Shown: piece after piece, positions 13,264-23,755 of the stretch
Numbering within the stretch: position 1 is the first letter of the stretch
Layout of the letters: every line of letters starts with the position of its first letter
NCBI GenBank assembly: GCA_023079485.1
Contig: CM041115.1
Coordinates: forward strand, 29,254,826 to 29,318,825
Direction of reading: 5' to 3'
DNA: 64,000 nucleotides
Origin: Archilochus colubris
Lineage: Eukaryota > Chordata > Aves > Apodiformes > Trochilidae
Made by a program: the position numbers and the translations under genes
Notes under the pieces: generated by a model
The model's input: only the letters and a program-made list of their open reading frames with translations
The model's database searches: none
What the model was told of the DNA's origin: nothing

Positions 13264-14159
13264 TCACAGAATCACAGAATCTTCACAGCTGGAAAAAAAC
13301 CTGTGAGATCACCATGCCCAACGGTCAGCATCCATCCCAAATAAAATAAATGTATCAATACCTCTAGGCACCCACTAAAGCACATTCCAACGTGCTTCAT
13401 CTGCATGTTTTTTGATAACCTCCGGGGATGGTGAATCCACCACGTCTCTAGGCAGTCTGTTCCAATGCCTGACTACTCAGATCTATTCTAAATTCTTCCT
13501 CAGATCTAGTCTAAACTGTCCCCAGTACATCTTCAGGCTCTTTCCTCTGGTTCCATTATTATTCACCTCACACAAAAGGCCAACACCTACCGCCCTACAA
13601 CCTCCTTTCTGGTAGGTGTAGAGAGCAATAAGGTCTTCTCTCAGCCTTCTCTTCTCCTAATTAAACATCCCCAATTCCCTCAGCTTCTCCTCACAGGGCT
13701 TGTTCTCCAGACCCTTCACTAGCTTGGTTGCCCTCTCTGAACTCTCTCCAGCACCTCTGTCCTTGCAGCGAGGGTCCCAGAACTGGACACAGGACCTGAG
13801 GTACATCTTTACCAATGCTAAGTACTGGTGCAAGATCACTTCCATTCTCCTGCTGGCTACATTGTTCCTTATAAAAGCCAGGATGCTGTTAACCTTCTTG
13901 TCCACCTGGGAACTGTTGGCTCATATTCATCCAGAGGTCAACCAACTCCCCCAGGTCACTTCCTGCTTGGTAGCTTTCCAGCCACTCCTACCCTAGTCTG
14001 CAACATTGCATAGGATTGTTGTCACCAAAGTGCAGGACCTGGTACTTGTCCATATTAAATTCACTGCACTGACCTTGGATCACTGGTCCAACCTATCTAT
14101 ATGCCTTTGCAGAGCCTTCCTACACTCAAGCAGATCAAACACTCCCACCCAACTCAATG
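13264..14159 (-). mobile_element. CR1 LINE, 5'-truncated, minus strand
   Basis: It begins on the left with TCACAGAATCACAGAATC, the CR1 3' tail. The minus strand then reads into the ORF2 C-terminus: the 82-codon frame at 13657-13905 carries KKVNSILAFIRNNV, RSCVQFWDP and ATKLVKGLENKPCEEKLREL, the usual order for the end of CR1 ORF2. Sequence to about 14159 still matches (GCAGAGCCTTCCTACACTC). Its 3' UTR resembles the copies at 19219 and 45229 and differs from the one at 60805. Confidence 0.93.
13657..13905 (-). pseudogene. CR1 ORF2 C-terminal fragment
   Basis: 82 codons covering the conserved stretch downstream of the reverse-transcriptase catalytic region. The order is as in other CR1 copies here: AFIRNNVASR, then CVQFWDP, then RATKLVKGLENKPCEEKLRELGMF. 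The catalytic motifs lie outside this frame. It is an inert remnant of the element at 13264-14159. Confidence 0.85.
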
Positions 14160-15398
14160 AAATTAAACAAGCCAAAACAAACTCTAGGTTCTATCTAGCA
14201 TTTTATTGGACATCTGTCATGAAAATCCCATGCTTCTAGAGGCTTATATATAAGGATATACAATACATCCATTGGTTTATTTAAATAATATAGCTGAGGA
14301 TTTATGAAGAAGACACTGGGTTAAAAGCCAATTCAACTTGCTTAGAAATGTAGGGACCATAAAAAGCCAGTGATATTTCAGTGTTTACTATCTGCAAATA
14401 GAATTGTCATTGAAAGAGAGTATTATTTGACATTATATATATTATAGAATCAAATATCAGTACCCCAGTGTTTTACGAAAGTAGTTAGGCTAATAGAATT
14501 TCAGTAAAATAATTAACAAATATTTGTCCCAGTCCTGAAACTGAAAATGAGACTAGGAAAAATTTATACAAGTGAAATAGCTAATAGAAAAAATATTTGT
14601 GAATTATTGTACCGAAAGTCTAGTGTGTTATTTATAACCCAAAGTATCTGTTATGATTGATGAGTAAAGACTGTCTTTTACTTTTATTGAGAGTCTTTAT
14701 AAAGGCAGCCTAAGAAAAAAATCAGTTTCTATAATGAAATTTACATTTTAATAAAGCTATGAACACAGTATTTGTCTTAGCATTAATAAACTTTCTGTAA
14801 ATAAATTACAAATGAAGTTCATGCAACAAAAAGCCTCCTCTCCATGAATCATTTCCCTCTACCCTCTTTGACTCTTTGCAGAAACAAAACTAAAATTAAC
14901 ATGCAACTTTTGTCTTTTTATGCATTCTTTTTTATCTTGACTTCAGTTTTCAGTTACAGACTAAGTATTCTGGTCTTAATTCTTAAAAAAGATAAAAAAT
15001 TAGAATAAAAAGGCTACAGATGCTTTCATTATCTTCATAGCAGATGAAAAGTAGGAAGAAAACCATAATAAATATGCAGTAAAAATTATCATTTTTTTTC
15101 CTACCTAACTGTCCCCGTGCCTCGTTTTTAGACAAATCTCAAGGTTAGAAATCAGAAGCAAAAGAATCTCTAACATCTTGTACAGCATCTTTAAGGTCTT
15201 CCCCAATGTGAGTGTTTTTAAAACAAATCTAACTTTTGCAGTCAACTGTACTTGTGAGGAAGGTAACATTTTTGGGAGCTTATTATCTACATTAGTCTCT
15301 GCAGACTTAATTTTCTGGGTATTAGAGAAAATTTTCCTTTTTATTTACTTTTTCTTGAAAAATAGTTGTGGTGGTGCAAGACCACCGCTCCCCACCCC
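14160..15398. other. unique noncoding DNA
   Basis: AT-rich. I see no exon, repeat family or RNA gene. Confidence 0.5.
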
Positions 15399-16010
15399 TT
15401 ACTGAGACATATCAGATTGAACAACTTGAGCAGACCTTTGCCCACTTTTCTCCCAAATCTTTATCTCTATGCAGGACCTAGGCCTTATGCAGGCCCTTAT
15501 CACTGTCTCCTTCCACTCCCTCAGTCCCTTTGGAAGTTCTAATGAGAATTTGTTCAGGAATTTGCAAAGGTGACTTAGCTCCTTGCAGAGGAACTTAAGA
15601 AGGTCTGGTGGAGGTATTGCAATGTTTCCTCCATGCAGTCCCTTATAACCCACTCCCTCATCTATTAAAGAAGAATCCCTTCCATTGCCTACTGGAAAAG
15701 GACTCTGTACATTGTCTTCTTGAGAAGGACCACGTTTGTCATCCTTGTTAGAATTATTTGCTCCCTGACCTTGGTCCTTCTTCAGTAAAGATTTTGGACA
15801 ACGTAAGAGAGGGCAAAGACTGGCAAGAGACTTCTTCATTTCTTTGCTCTTAGTCACAGGGTTGACTAGTACCAATGTGGACTGAGTAGGAGTGGCCATA
15901 GCAGCTGCAGCAATAGCAGCAGGGCTCACTTCTTGAATTAGAATAGCAGCAGCTCTGCCTGTGCCTATTACAGGAGCTACAGTGGCTGTAATAGTAGTAT
16001 CAATACTCAC
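15399..16010 (-). pseudogene. probable decayed retroviral gag-like frame
   Basis: This is the longest frame in the window that is not CR1: 203 codons from a GTG, with no ATG start. The N-terminal third is rich in Ala, Thr and Val; a basic stretch follows (VTKSKEMKKS); then a polar segment (about residues 75-110); then a segment with PPDLLKFLCKELSHLCKFL and LELPKGLREWKETVI. This low-complexity A/T/P start followed by a helical part is typical of avian endogenous gag remnants, but I cannot name the family. The reading frame clearly continues upstream to about 16110 in the same Thr/Ala-rich style through two in-frame stops, so the GTG start is not real. Downstream, the frame stops at TAA just before 15399. 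No LTR flanks it. It could instead be an unrelated old retrogene. Confidence 0.4.
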
Positions 16011-16110
16011 CTGCTATTTAGCTGTAGTGGCAGAGCTTGTCTCCTAAAGAGCAATAGCAACAGTGCTTGTCTGATGGGTCAGAGTAGTTAATTTCAGAAA
16101 GTGCGATTAT

Positions 16111-17576
16111 TCAGAAGAGACTTAGATGAAAAGTACAAGTCCTAAAAAGAAAACTGGTTTTGTATTGGCTCAAACCAGCAAACCTTTTAATGGTAGAAAC
16201 AAGTGAGGCAAAGTAATACCGGCTTAGCTAGTGTGTCAGCACATTACTTATGTTCTTTTTTATCTTCATTATGATGAGTATGCAGCTCAAGATTTTTTCT
16301 AAAACAAATAGTACTCTATGTGTTTTAAATTAATACACTTTTTCTGTCTTACTACTGTAACTGACATTAGTCGGTTAGAAACTGTCAGGTGGATACAAGA
16401 AAACTGTATCTTCAGAGAAATTACATTTCATTTGATACAAGAGAATGATATATTTCACAGAAAGAATAGAAGTAGTAAAAAAAGAGAGTCTGCCTTTTTA
16501 AAAGATGATGTGTTTTTTGCATGTTTATTTTTTAAAGGAAAATGATAGTAAATATATATCTCCTGGCATTTGTTTTTTTTACCAATAGATGAACAAGACT
16601 TAGACAAACATGAAATTAGCTCCATATATATATATAAGCTTTTCTAGTGAATTTCACTGTCCTCAGTGGTGTATGAAGCCTGCCAAGGAAAAGCAAATTG
16701 TGATTTTCTAAAACAGTAGTGAGTTTGGTACAGCTATTGATCAACAGAGTACGAACCTCCAAAGTGAGAAACGGAATGTCTCTGATCTGAATTGTTACAC
16801 CTGTGCTTATCTGACTAAAAAGAAGACCAAAATGATTGTGAAGCTTGACGTGAACTTGCATAATTCTTTTACTGACAGCCTGAATCCAGCTCACTCTCTG
16901 CCCATTGTTGGTGGCCTTGGCACTCTATAGATTCTCTGTCAGTGTCAGTCATATGGCACAGACTCAAAGGCAGCTAGAATAGATAAAGTCTGAAGAAAGT
17001 CCCCAAAGCTGTTTAGATCTATCAATCAGTCTGAAAGGTAAATATGTTCGTGGTGTGTGCTGTAAAACGCAGTCAGAATAACCAGCTTTTTATGCTAGTT
17101 CCAAGCTTGAGGATATTCCAGCAAAAGGTGTGTCCAGACTTCTACCCAGGGTCAGCTATATAAAGCTTGAATCTAGGACATTGTATCTGACTCTGAATCT
17201 CAGATGAAACTCCTAGCAATTGTGTTAATACTGTTCAGAAATTTAATTAAATGAATTATGTATTTCTCCTCTATGGCTTGGTTTTGAAATCAGTAATTTC
17301 TGACAAATTATAAAAAAAAAAATCAATTATGTGCACATGATTTCTATGAAACTGATCAATTTCCATTTTTTATAAACTAGTTTTGCTTTGTCATGACTGC
17401 TTCTCACTTGTTTTGGATGTTTTTCTTAAAGCCACATTTTCTCAGAATGTTGAAAATAATTTATAACCTTATCATACAGCACTCATCTGTCTTTTCAAAT
17501 ATGTCATACATACATATGTAAAAAAAGCCTAATTATGTGCCATCATTTTGTATGGCAGTTGATGAACTTTATTCCA
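16111..17576. other. noncoding DNA with a GC-richer part (16640-17200)
   Basis: Mostly AT-rich. From about 16640 to 17200 composition is more balanced and a 92-codon minus-strand frame (16616-16894) crosses it, but I do not recognise the peptide and see no splice signals. The block may be an unrecognised old repeat. Confidence 0.35.
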
Positions 17577-17690
17577 ACACTCACTATAACTATGGTGTAT
17601 CCACATCTTGAATATTGTATATTCTTTTGCTAAAAAGGATCTAATAGAAATAAAAAATGCTAGAAATAGGATGCTACCAATAACAGGTTT
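17577..17690 (+). mobile_element. possible ancient CR1/L3-like fragment
   Basis: ACTATGGTGTATCCACATC followed by TTGAATATTGTATATTC matches, with many changes, the codons for the widely conserved CR1-superfamily stretch [12 protein letters not shown]. It is much more diverged than the other CR1 copies here. A short match of this kind could be chance. Confidence 0.35.
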
Positions 17691-18226
17691 TATAAGACCT
17701 TAAGTGAACATAATTGTTGTCCTGCAAGGGTAATAAAATGAAGTGACTAAGTTAATTTGATGGCAACCTTCTTAATCTAAGATTTCTCTTGCTAAAGTTT
17801 CTTATGAAGTTGCCAGACACCTGTTTTTTGCATCATCTTATTTTGATATTTACCACAAATCTTATTTGACCAAATATACAGTCCTGCTGTATTCATGACT
17901 CCAGCAAGAGAGACTTCATATGGCCATTGATCCTTTATTTTTTAAATCCGTCATGCAGAACTGAAATACTCTTAGAGTTATTTATGAGTTTTGGCAGGGG
18001 TCTGGTAAATATCTGGTTGAAAATTGAGTCTATTTAAATTTGCATGGACATTTGAAAGTTTTTCCAGTTGTGTTAAGTTTAATGAGAAGTGGTTATTTTC
18101 CTTTCTATTGATATCTGCATTACCAGACATCAGTTATGTGAAAGATGCTGAGAAAAAATAATGTCATGGATATATTTTTGCTAACATTGGTTATTTTTCC
18201 AATAATTTTTTATTTTGTCAGTTCAG

Positions 18227-18782
18227 TGTTCTGGGTTGATGCAGCGCTGTTTCTAGTATCAGGGAAGGGGTCCCTAAGGGGTGACTCATGTAAGTAACTG
18301 TGCCCAGAAGGAGGAATTCACATTGGAGGGGTTTGTGAAGGGCTTTCCCACATGGGAGGGACTCCATGGTGGAGTAGGGGAAGACTGACGCAACTTTATC
18401 CCAGAGGTGGAAGGAGTATTTCCTGCCAAGAATACAACCTGTGACATCCAGACTGTAGACTACACTCCCTGCTTCCCATGACACTGGGGGGGTGGAGGCA
18501 GAGATATCAAGAACAAAAGTAATTGGGCTTGGGAAGAAGGTAGTGGTGGGGGAAAGTATTAGGCTCTGGTTTGTATTTTCTCTTTGCCCTATTTTGATGT
18601 GACTAATGATGAATTATTTTTTCTCCAAGCTGAGTCTATTTTGTCCATGACTGTAACTGGTGATAAGAACCTCATACCCTTAGTCTTGGTTTAGGTGTAT
18701 TTCCTCCTTGACATCCTGTAATGGGGGAGGAGGAGTGAAAGGATCCATGTGATCCTTTATTATAAGCTTGGCTCAAACCACA
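18227..18782 (+). mobile_element. ERVL-type LTR, plus strand
   Basis: It begins TGTTCTGGGTTGATG and ends GGCTCAAACCACA, so it has TG...CA termini. Inside are a series of short GGAGGGACTCCATGG-type units, then the downstream part AAGCTGAGTCTATTTTGTCC, a recognisable mark of a common avian ERVL LTR family. The same family supplies the LTR at 56575-57369. The flanks TTCAG and ATGGT do not match, which fits a 5' LTR followed by internal sequence better than a solo LTR. Confidence 0.7.
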
Positions 18783-18825
18783 ATGGTCAGGATTGTGGGT
18801 ATGAAAACCCAGATTTGCAGATCTG
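18783..18825 (+). mobile_element. probable ERVL primer-binding site and leader remnant
   Basis: Directly after the CA end of the LTR comes TGGTCAGGATTGTGGGTATG and then AAAACCCAGA. With small gaps this resembles the 3' end of a tRNA read in complement (TGG..., then GTGGGNTT-GAACCCA), as a retroviral primer-binding site would. It is about 43 bases long and gives way to CR1 sequence near 18826. Confidence 0.45.
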
Positions 18826-19095
18826 CCCTTTATACATTGCCCATCAGCAATGAGTCCCAAAAAAGGAAAGCAGGCAAGAATACCAGACTTCCATGGGTGA
18901 ACAAGGAACTCCTGAACACAACTGGATGTAAGAACAAAGTATACAGACAGTGGCAGCAAGGACAAGTAATCTGGGAAAAGGCTGAGATACTCAACAACTT
19001 TTCATCAGCCCGCACTGGCAAGAGGGTCTGGCCACACCACTTAAGTAGCAGAAGGCAAAGGCAGGGGATGGTAGAAGGAAGATCTGCCAACAAAC
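18826..19095 (+). mobile_element. CR1 fragment with internal deletion, plus strand
   Basis: The plus-strand frame at 18768-19184 includes NTRLPWVNKELLNTTGCKNK and QWQQGQVIWEKAEILNNF. In intact CR1 ORF2, sequence like LPWVNKELL lies between endonuclease and reverse transcriptase, and EKAEVLN-type sequence lies some 60 residues later. Here the two are joined at about 18980, so the intervening part is deleted. The copy is short and has neither the catalytic motifs nor a 3' end. It lies against the ERV leader on its left. Confidence 0.75.
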
Positions 19096-19364
19096 CATCA
19101 ACCTTTCATAGATTTTTTTTCTTACTAATGCAATTTTTGTACTGCGTCTTAAAATTCTACTTCCATCCTTGCAATTGTGAGTAACTTCTTAAATCTATCT
19201 TTTCTAAGGGTCTGGATATTCACAGAATCATAGAATCATAGGATTTTAGGGGCTGGAAGGGGCCCTGAAAGATAATCTAGTCCAATTACCCTTCTGGAGC
19301 AGGGTCACCTATAGGAGGTCACACAGGTAGGTGTCCAGGTGGGTTTTGAATGTCTTCAGCGAAA

Positions 19365-19637
19365 GAGCAAAACAAGAGGGCATGGCCTTAAGATGTGCCG
19401 GGGGAGGTTTAGGTTGGACATTAGAAAGAATTTCTTTACTGAGAGGGTGATCAAACATTGGAATGGGCTGCCCCGGAAAGTAGTGGGTTCTCCATCCCTA
19501 GAGATATTTAAAAAGAGACTGGATGTGGCACTCAGTGCCATGGTCTGGTAACTGCAGCAGTAGCAGATCAAGGGTTGGACTTGATGATCTCTGAGGTCCC
19601 TTCCAACCCAGCCAATTCTATAATTCTATGATTGTAT
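19365..19637 (+). mobile_element. nested CR1 3' end, plus strand
   Basis: A 273-base plus-strand copy covering the last codons of ORF2 ([20 protein letters not shown]) and the 3' UTR, ending CAATTCTATAATTCTATG. It interrupts the minus-strand CR1 between TGTCTTCAGC and CTCCACAAGC. GAAA occurs on both sides (19361-19364 and 19638-19641) and only one copy is expected in the unbroken host, so it is either a short target duplication or microhomology. Its 3' UTR is the same type as the copies at 29638 and 60805. Confidence 0.93.
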
Positions 19638-20070
19638 GAAACTCCACAAGCTCCCTGGGTAGCCTGTTCCAATACCCTGTCACCTTCAGAGTGAAAAAAC
19701 TCTTCCTGATATTTATACAGAACCGCCTATGCTCCCATGTATAAACATTGCCCCTTGTCCTATTGTCAGTCACACCTGAGAAAAGTTTGATTTCATCCTG
19801 CTGGCACTCACCCCATACACATTTATAAACATCAATGAGGTCACCCCTCATTCTCCTCCAAGCTGAAGGAAGACCCAGCTCCCTCAGCCTCGACTCATAA
19901 GGGAGATGTTCCACTCCCTTAATCATCTTGGTTGCTCTATGCTGGACTCTTTCAAGCAGTTCCCTGTCCTTCTGGAACTGAGGGCCCCAGAGCTGGACAC
20001 AGTATTCTAAATGCTGCTTCACCACGGCAGAGTAAAGGGGGAGGAGAACCTCTCTTGACCTACTAACCAC
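19618..20070 (-). pseudogene. CR1 ORF2 C-terminal fragment
   Basis: 150 codons with the conserved order REVLLPLYSAVVKQHLEYCV, QLWGPQF, RVQHRATKMIKGVEHLPYES and RLRELGL, then MRGDLIDVYKC and WNRLPREL. This region follows the catalytic palm in CR1 ORF2. The last residues are out of frame because the frame runs towards the nested-element junction. It belongs to the host element at 19219-21685, and its wording differs from the 60893 copy, so it comes from a different subfamily. Confidence 0.85.
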
Positions 20071-20918
20071 CCCCCTTCTAATGCACCCCAGTATGCCACT
20101 GGCCTACTTGGACACATGGACACATTGTTGGCTCATGGGCATCCTTCCATCCACCTGCACCCCCACCCCCCTTTCCCGTGCAGCTCTCCAACAGCTCAGT
20201 CCCCAGCCTATACTGATACCTGGGGTTGTTCTTTCCCAGATGAAAAAGTTTCACTTGCTCTTGTTAAAATTCATTAAATTTCTCTCTGCCACTTTATCCA
20301 GTCTGTCTAGGTCCCTCTGAATCACAGCACAGCCTTTTGGTTTATCAGCCACTCCTCCCAGTAGTGTGGCATTAGCAAGCTTCTTGATAGTACACTCTAT
20401 TCCCTAATCCAGGTCATAAATAAATCTATTGAATAGTACTGGTCCCAGTACTGACCCATGAGGGACTCCATTAGAAGCAGAGTCCCAACAAGACTCCATC
20501 CCATTGACCACATCTCTCTGGCTTCTATCCTTCAACCAGGTCCCGATCAGCTTCTGTACTCAGCCATCCAGGCCACACTTCTTCAGTTTAGCTCCAATGA
20601 TGCTGTGGGAGATGGTGTCAAATGCCTTACTGCAATCAAGATAAGCTATGTTTACAGCTCTGCCATCATCCATCCACCTACTTACATCCTCATAGAATTC
20701 TATCATGCTGGTCAGACATGACTTCCCTTAGTAAAGCCATGTTGACTGCTTCTGATAAGCCTCTTGTCCTTGATGTGGCTGGAGACAGCATCAAGAATGA
20801 GTTGTTCCATCACCTTTCCAGGGGTGAAGGTAAGGTTTGTAGTTTGAAGGACTGGTTTGTAGTTACCTGGTTCCTCTTTCTAGCCCTTCTTGAAGACTAG
20901 AGTGACATTTGCTTTCCT

Positions 20919-21104
20919 CTAGTCCTCAGGCACCTCTCCTGTTCCCAGTGACTTCCCAAAGATGATGGAGAGTGGCCTAGCAATGACATCTGCCAATTCC
21001 CTCAGCATCTGTGGATGCATTCCATCAGGACCCATGGATTTATGGATGTCTAGACTCATTAACTGATCCTTAACCCAGTCTCCATCAAACCAAGGCAAAT
21101 TCAT
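20919..21104 (-). pseudogene. CR1 ORF2 fragment, start of the RT domain
   Basis: 61 codons, DGDWVKDQLMSLDIHKSMGP then DGMHPQMLRELADVIARPLS and FGKSLGTGEVPED. In CR1-type LINEs this is the fingers part, upstream of the catalytic motif A. The adjoining sequence to about 20850 continues in another frame. Confidence 0.85.
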
Positions 21105-21685
21105 CCTTTACCCTGACTTCCTCAGCTGCCTTAGGGGGCTGGGGCTCCTGAGGACATCCTCCAGCAGTATTCAAAGAGGAAAAGGAGTTTAGCAATTCCT
21201 CCTTCTTCGTATCTTCTGCCACAAAGCATTTGACTCATTCAGCACTGGGCCTACATTGCCTCTAGTGTTAGTTTTATCTGCTGTGTATTCAAGGAAGTCT
21301 TTCCTGTTGTCCCTATCTTACAAGGTTTAATTCCAAGGAGGCTTTAGCTTTCCTATTTGCCTCTCTGCATTCTTGGGCAACCATCTTATATTCCTCCCAA
21401 ATGGCCAGCCCTTCTTCCACAACCTTTGGTTTCTCTTCTTCCATTTCCATTTAACTAGCAATTCCCTGTTCAACTATCCTGGTCTCCTAGTTCCCTTTCT
21501 TCATTTTCTTCCGATTGGGATGCACCAGTTTTCAGCTCAGAAAAATTCAGGACCATTCAAGTGGTCCTTGAATCTTAACCATCCATCTTGGGCTCCTTTA
21601 CCCTCTACTACCCTGTCCCATAGGATTTCCCCCAGCAATTGTTTGAAGAGGGCAAAGTTGACCATTCCAAAGTTCAGGGTTGTGA

Positions 21686-21689
21686 TTTT

Positions 21690-21727
<38 letters not shown>

Positions 21728-21730
21728 TTT
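21686..21730. repeat. T-rich tract
   Basis: Almost pure T with a few C. It abuts the truncated 5' end of the minus-strand CR1. Confidence 0.9.
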
Positions 21731-23731
21731 GTCTGCCAAATTGCTTTACTTTTTTAACTCAACAATTGCTAGTATTTATCAAAGTAGTGCATTAGTGATG
21801 TGTCTAGTTATTCTACTGGCATTTGATTTATAAAAAATACAGTTACCTCTTGTTGTATAAATTTGAAATCAACTGATGTGTCTCCTCTAGAGAGAAAATT
21901 GGACAAGGTTATAACAATTCCCGTTTCTGTTTAAATTTCAAGGAAATGTAGTATAAATGTTGTTTTGGTGTTTCAGAGCATTAATATTGTTGGTGATAAA
22001 AGTTTTGGCTAAGGCAAAATTTAGACAAAAACCTGGAATGAGATTATCTGTTAATTGCATTTCCTATTCATTGCATCTGTAGCTTTTAATTTAAACCACT
22101 AATTTGTACTCAAGATTTTTAAAGGGGAAGCAAGTAATATTTTTACTTCTAATAAACATGTGAAAAGAGTGTGCTAAGAATGGTGTGACCTATTTAATTT
22201 AAAATATTTAATTTATACATTCATAAAATATATATACACACATATGTCTTTGTTTTGGATGTGATCTTTTTGCATATGATTCATAAAATGTGAGGAAATC
22301 ATCATTGCATTGTAGAAATATTTTTGAACACTACATTTAAGCCTTAAATGTATCTCTACATAAGTGAGATATGCCTTTAGGTACAGTGGTAAGCAAACTA
22401 TAGCTTAGTTGTTACCAGAGATGTTGTACTTTGTATCTTGAAATGCTTTATTCAAAAACTTATCCATAACTGTTACTTTACATAATAATGTTTAACAGCC
22501 TGTAAAGGCAACTGTCAACTAGTGACGGTATAAATAATGGGTTTGTTTTGAAGATTAGCACCATATTTTAATCACGCTTCGAAGAAACATTTGTCTCTTA
22601 AAATATTGTCTTTAATTTTCCATTAACCCTTCTTATTTAACTTCTTAAAATGTTGTTGAAGCAGGTAAACTGAGCAAACTCTTTTAATTCTAGGAATGTT
22701 ACTAAAATTAAACAGTGTTTTATAAACCTTATTTGTTATATCTTTTCTCAAAAACAAAATTCTAAATAATCAAATGCTATTTTCTGAAATAAATTATATT
22801 TTTGTACACATCAGTAATTAAATACATATCTGAGATGCTTACTGATGAATTGGGCAATAGACAGAAAACACAGTCTGCAATATTGTGAAAAATGTTAACA
22901 CCCTCATCAGCTCTACTATTAAGTGTAAGACTTCAAGCCATTTATTTTACTGGAATTTTGTTAACTTTCAAGAACAAAGAGATTAAAAAATGGGTCAGAT
23001 AATCTATTCTTATCCAGTGCTGTTCTTAGTAGTCCATTAGTTCAAGTACTGAATTCTCTCTTACCTGCAGCTGCTGGCATTTTACACTGTTGTCAAACTA
23101 TTAAATTAATTCTAGGTATACATGTATTATAATTAAGATATAGTCAATATATATGTATTTGTGTGTCTAACTGTATTACATTACGTGGTCTTATATAGAC
23201 AGAAGTAACACTGGAAGGTTAAATTGAACTGTGACTATCCACACTGGTATTGTTCACCCCACAAATGTCTTATATTTGTAAAATGTTTATTTTCTAGTAC
23301 AAAAATCGATCAGCTCTTTCTAGTTCAAGTATTATCATAGTTCAAAAGCCAATCTTTGTTCTATAATTCTTAGCCTGAAGTGAGTCAAAGTCCCACTTGT
23401 TCTCTTCAAGGACTTAATTTAAAGTTTACTGGCAATTTTCTGTCAAACTTGAATAGACTTCAGCTATCAGCTATTTGTAACATTAAAAAAGAACATTACA
23501 AAAAGAGTAGGTCTTCTTTACAACACTTCAGCTGCAAAGAAAGAAATATAAAAGCTAAAAGTTTATTGGAAGTGCTGACTCTGTTCACCTAGTTTTAAAC
23601 TATTTCTGATTAATATCAAATGTATCTCCTGCTGCAACTTCAACCCCAGCAAAGTTGATATAGTTCTAAGACTAAAGTTAGTTAACGTAATTCAGACAAA
23701 ACCCAGCATCTGAACACTGACATGGTGAAGG

Positions 23732-23755
23732 TTTTTTTTTTTTTTTTTTTTTTTT
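23732..23755. repeat. (T)24 tract
   Basis: Uninterrupted T-run in unique sequence. No transposon body is recognised next to it. Confidence 0.9.

Larger units (their letters stand above)
19219..21685 (-). mobile_element. long CR1 LINE, minus strand, split by a nested CR1
   Basis: The 3' tail CACAGAATCATAGAATC is at 19219. The 3' UTR reaches 19364, is broken by a plus-strand CR1, and resumes at 19638. Leftover ORF2 pieces run in order towards the right: the C-terminus (19618-20070), palm region (about 20400-20700), the start of the RT domain (20919-21104, with HKSMGPDGMHPQMLRELADV), and the linker between endonuclease and RT (about 21130-21685; the complement reads FKDHLNG near 21560). About 2.2 kb of this element remain once the insertion is set aside. 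An A-rich stretch (T-rich as written) abuts its truncated 5' end. Many stops make it inactive. Confidence 0.93.

Noticed and set aside
18768..19184. 138-codon plus frame as a host gene
   Set aside because: Its centre is CR1 ORF2 linker sequence and its start lies in the ERVL LTR and leader; no splice or promoter signal of its own.
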